The translations under genes and the position numbers were made by a program. A DNA stretch of 64,000 nt from Hetaerina americana (lineage: Eukaryota; Arthropoda; Insecta; Odonata; Calopterygidae). Shown here piece by piece: positions 60,300 to 64,000 of the stretch. Below the pieces are notes generated by a model that ran no database searches, had not been told where the DNA came from, and worked only from the letters and a program-made list of their open reading frames with translations. Positions within the stretch are counted from its first letter, which is position 1. Every line of letters begins with the position of its first letter. The stretch covers positions 21,285,072-21,349,071 of the forward strand of contig JAKTNV010000001.1 of NCBI GenBank assembly GCA_022747635.1, read 5' to 3'.

Positions 60300-60847
60300 C
60301 TGTGGCAAGGAGAGAAGAAAGACAGCGGGTTAAAATAAAATTATGGTAAGTCAAATGCTTCGGGGAGTTTTTCTGCCAGAAATAACATTAAGGGGTCACA
60401 TAAAAGGAAAAAAAGACGCTCATACTAGGTTTTAGAATGACTCGTTAAAATTAAGCTTAAATTAAATTAAGTATGTTTAAGTCCAATACCGACCGTTAAA
60501 GAGATCAGTAGCTGACAGACTGTTTTGCTAAGGTTACAAAATTTACTCTCTCTAATGAGCAATCTTAAATATTTTGATAAAATCAGATTTGTAGTAATCT
60601 CCAATTTAAGTAAACGTTCACCTTAGCTTATATTTGGATTTAACCAGACCGGCCTCAAAGGTATACCTATTAATATTTTTACTCCCTCTCTTTTGTCCAT
60701 GTTCTCTTTATTTTTAAGACCGTCCTCATGCTTACTGTTCAATTCAGACGCCCTTTTACTGTGATAATCCGTTAAAATACGACCTCTGTCACTACATTCT
60801 CTCTTCTACTTTAACACATTCTTCACCATTTCATTTCTCCAATCAAA

Positions 60848-61086
<239 letters not shown>

Positions 61087-61845
61087 TGTATGCTTTTGCC
61101 GCGTCTTCGTGCTGATTTTTTTTATCGCGTGTCGAAACCTGGGTTGTTTGCATTGGTGGTGTCATCGCACTTCATTGTACCAGCGACATTCTTTGTCACT
61201 CCTCACTCCAGCCAGGTGCCAGGATTCCAATGCCCCTTCCCAACTCCCACCCTCCAACTTAAAAGCCCATGCCATCCTCGCACTCCCCGGCATTTCCTTT
61301 CACTCAAAAAGGCTCTTCGCGTTGACTCACATCTGATATCGCATAAATTGACGGAGTACCGATGCGACGCGTCTTCATCGGTAGGCCACGTGAATCCCAC
61401 GCGCATCACGTCATCAGCGTAAAGAGAATAAAATTCTTCTCCCTCATCCGGAAAAATTCGCGAGCAACTATCATTACATCTCCTTGAGACTCAGAGTGAT
61501 ACAATAATATATTTTCATTAATCGTATTGCGTTGATCATTATTCTTTTTCCAAGTTTTACTCCTTTGAAATGTAACATAGCACTGATAATAAAGTGTGAA
61601 GATAAAATTATGTAATTTATCGAAACCGGGTCGTGCTATTGAACTTATCTAGTGGAAAATTTTGTTCTTTATTTTGGTCGAATTCCACCACATCACGCCT
61701 GAAACTACTCAATTTATAGCACTGATATTTTCTCCCTTAGCCTAAAGTGATTGTTTAAAAAACTGCTAAGTTTGTGCCATTAATTTAACTTCTTATTCCA
61801 TGGATGTGATAAGTTTTTAAATCAGCAGTATAGTTTGAGCTAATG

Positions 61846-62540
61846 CGATGTAATGGACAAAATATAGAAAGGCTGGAAGTAGTCAAAAATAAAATACCAA
61901 AAAGATTTTTTGGACGAACGCAGAAGTATGGAAATGGCGGAGAGACATGTTGAGTGGATAATCAAATAGAATTATAGAACTAGACTCAATAAGTCGCTTA
62001 ACTTGCTTAATAAAGTCAAATAATTTGTTAGATGGATCTTTCCATAAATATTCATGGATGAAACGATTTCAAAAAGGTAGGATTATGGAATAATTATTAT
62101 GGAATTTTACGATAATGGAATGGACGCTGTTTGTGAGTTGTCATAGTGTGATCTGATGACGTGGGAAAAGTTTTCAAGAAATGATTTCATAAAGTATACG
62201 TATTTTTCAATTTGATCCATTTGAATGGGGCTAGGGAAATGTGCATGAGGTGGGCAAAAACTGTTTTTGAAGGGCCCAAGTCCATAAGTAGTTAAAGCGA
62301 TCGAGTAAGAAGTAGCGCGTAATTACAGTCGATAAAACTTTGAAAATGATGTCTCAGTGAAATATAGCAGGATTCTACCGTTTACCAATCAAGCGTAAGT
62401 TTGACTCCTTTGCTGCATTGGATACACGAAGACACAATACCATTATTCATGATGAGTTTACTTTTTTACACCACAATCCAAGGAGTGAAACTAGAGCAAG
62501 TGAAATCTGGCTGAACACCCAATAAACTCAGGATGGAAGA
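61846..62540 (+). pseudogene. Degraded LINE C-terminal remnant
   Basis: The + strand reads IERLEVVKNKIPKRFFGRTQ, then KYGNGGET, which follows the LINE pattern (R)LE-x-x-QNK-x-x-(R/K)-x-x-LG. Further on there are isolated pieces (MRWAKTVFEGPKS) that could be the same element. Frames are lost between pieces, so only the first part is convincing. Confidence 0.5.
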
Positions 62541-63359
62541 AGTTCAACTGACATCATGCGAGGAGTAACTTAAGTTATTTAAGCTAAGAAGACGTTCATG
62601 AAAAAGAGACAACTATTATGTTCAGAGAATCTTAGGTCGTAAAAAAGACAGTAGTTCGTCCAAACGTCAAAAGACTGATGATTTCTCTTCGTGTACTTGA
62701 TTTAGTTATACCTCTTTGATTTACTTTTCTCAACTTAGCCCATTATTAGTCGTGCAACGTTTTGCTGAGAAAATATCGAGTTTTAATAAGTGATGTCATG
62801 TCAAAGATGATAATTAGTGAGCTTTTTATCAATATTATGATTTTTTAATTTTTGTCATGGCGATATCGAAACTTTCTATTCCGTACAGGTCATACAATAA
62901 TTTATTGATAAGAATTTTTCAATCAAACAGACACGCGTTAAGGGAAACGAAGGATGTGAGAACGAGCATTTACACTTAGAAATTGGCCTGTAACTGACAG
63001 GAATTCTTTTTTATTTTAGGCTGTCATTCGAATGGATTTCTTGTAATAATATACACCATCGTTTCCTATCGTCGAAGTAGATTCGGCGGCATCTTCCGCG
63101 TGGAAAGCAACCGTCTCCCGAATTCCAAACCTCATGGAACACGAATCATCGAGTTTGGGAACACGTAGTGACAACCCGTGGGAAGCGGGAAGTGGTGTTT
63201 GGGTGGAGGAGGAAAACATCTCCGGATTTCGAATCTCAAAGCACGTAGCGGAACCGAAAGGGAGCGATTGGTTGGGAACCAATGCGAAGCAAGCTTTAGA
63301 CTCAACTGCGAGATTTTACTCTTGTCGTGGGGGAGAGAGAGAGAGTGAAAAATGAAAGG

Positions 63360-63860
63360 AAACTCACTCTCTCTCTCTCTCTCTACCTCTTGGTGGTTCA
63401 TTCTCACACGACCAAAACGTCTCTCTCTCTCGCCGACAGCGTTTCCCACGCCCCTTCCCTCCTCCTCTACTAGGGGCCTCTCTGTCTATATCCTCCTCCT
63501 CCTCCGCCCCACCGCATAGGCCACCCCCGTCTCCCATCCACCTCATCGGATTCTCTTTCGACACGGCCGCGTGTCGCAATCGCCTTCATGCATCCGATAG
63601 GAGTCATCTCGGGTGCCTCTGCCCCTCCTCCTTCACTTCCCGCCAACCCCACCCTATTCCTCCACTTCCCCCTACCCACCTCGACTCTTTCCTCAACCTA
63701 CAACCCCTCTCCCTATATAGTGCCAGAGATCAGCCTTGGCTCTTTCACCTCCAAACACGCACTCCTCCCTTTGCATCCCTTCCCCCCCCTATTCCAGTAT
63801 CCCGCCCATCTTACCCACCCTTCCTGAGGGGGTGGGAGGGAGAAGGGCACCACCACCTCC
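63360..63860. other. Strand-asymmetric polypyrimidine (+)/polypurine (-) block near window end
   Basis: The + strand is C/T-rich and the minus strand G/A-rich, with CT dinucleotide runs at 63367-63385 and 63421-63430. Open frames here are low-complexity. Together with the TATA box at 63938 (minus strand) it mirrors the G-rich block around the gene 1 first exon. Confidence 0.5.
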
Positions 63861-63937
63861 TCTTCCTCCATCGACGGCCGTGGGGTTCCTCTCCTCTTGG
63901 TGATTTATGCGCCTTCGTGGAGCACCACCGTTCTATC

Positions 63938-63949
63938 TATTTATAGCAT
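63938..63949 (-). promoter_or_regulatory. TATA box (minus strand) in GC-rich block, candidate gene 2 promoter
   Basis: The minus strand reads gctataaataga, a near-perfect TATA box, 3.6 kb upstream of the first recognised gene 2 exon. Downstream on the minus strand lies a purine/G-rich tract (63840-63420). TATA promoters are common for arthropod cuticle genes. There is no clear initiator at the expected ~30 bp, so ownership by gene 2 is an inference. Confidence 0.4.
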
Positions 63950-64000
63950 CGAAGTCTTTTTCCTCTTGCTCTGCGATAAACAGCTTTCTCGACGAAAGGA

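Noticed and set aside
63364..63405. Minus-strand ATG MNHQEVERERE joined to gene 2
   Set aside because: The phase fits, but the peptide is highly charged and cannot be a signal peptide.

Overview
This is AT-rich animal nuclear DNA: spliced genes with GT-AG introns, tRNA-derived SINEs, non-LTR retrotransposon debris and long TA microsatellites. The only confident host genes encode secreted chitin-binding proteins with three peritrophin-A (CBM14) domains, the obstructor/CPAP3 class of arthropod cuticle proteins. The source is therefore an arthropod, most likely an insect with a large repeat-rich genome. I cannot name the species.

Gene 1 (+ strand) spans about 4.9-49.35 kb. A 31-nt first coding exon holds the start of a signal peptide. 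It is followed by a 36.6-kb intron, three exons carrying one chitin-binding domain each (41.6, 42.6 and 43.6 kb), a 5.5-kb intron and a 22-nt terminal coding exon at 49.33 kb. The assembled protein is 225 residues. The TGA that seems to end the third-domain exon is better read as part of a GT donor, because splicing there restores the missing sixth cysteine of domain 3. Gene 2 (- strand) spans 60.3-56.08 kb. It has three exons with one domain each and a Pro/Glu/Gly/Arg-rich tail; its first signal-peptide exon is not resolved. The two genes are convergent (tail to tail), 6.7 kb apart, and share the same phase-1 intron after the signal-peptide exon and between domains, which points to an old duplication. 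Both products should be secreted and bind chitin in cuticle or tracheal matrix.

The rest is intron or intergenic DNA filled with mobile-element remains: a mariner-type transposase C-terminus (left edge), a 98-bp mariner-like MITE, several degraded non-LTR reverse-transcriptase fragments, at least four tRNA-derived SINE families (some with clear target-site duplications), fold-back elements made of inverted tRNA-like heads, a large inverted repeat capped by TA microsatellites, and three degenerate hammerhead-ribozyme-like motifs of the kind carried by Penelope-like elements or retrozymes. Notable local structures include a 200-bp-period tandem duplication next to the gene 1 first exon, a perfect 180-bp tandem duplication inside a LINE fragment, and G-rich strand-biased tracts at the gene 1 first exon and at a candidate promoter for gene 2. 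I found no bacterial-type system, CRISPR array or clear protein-coding novelty.
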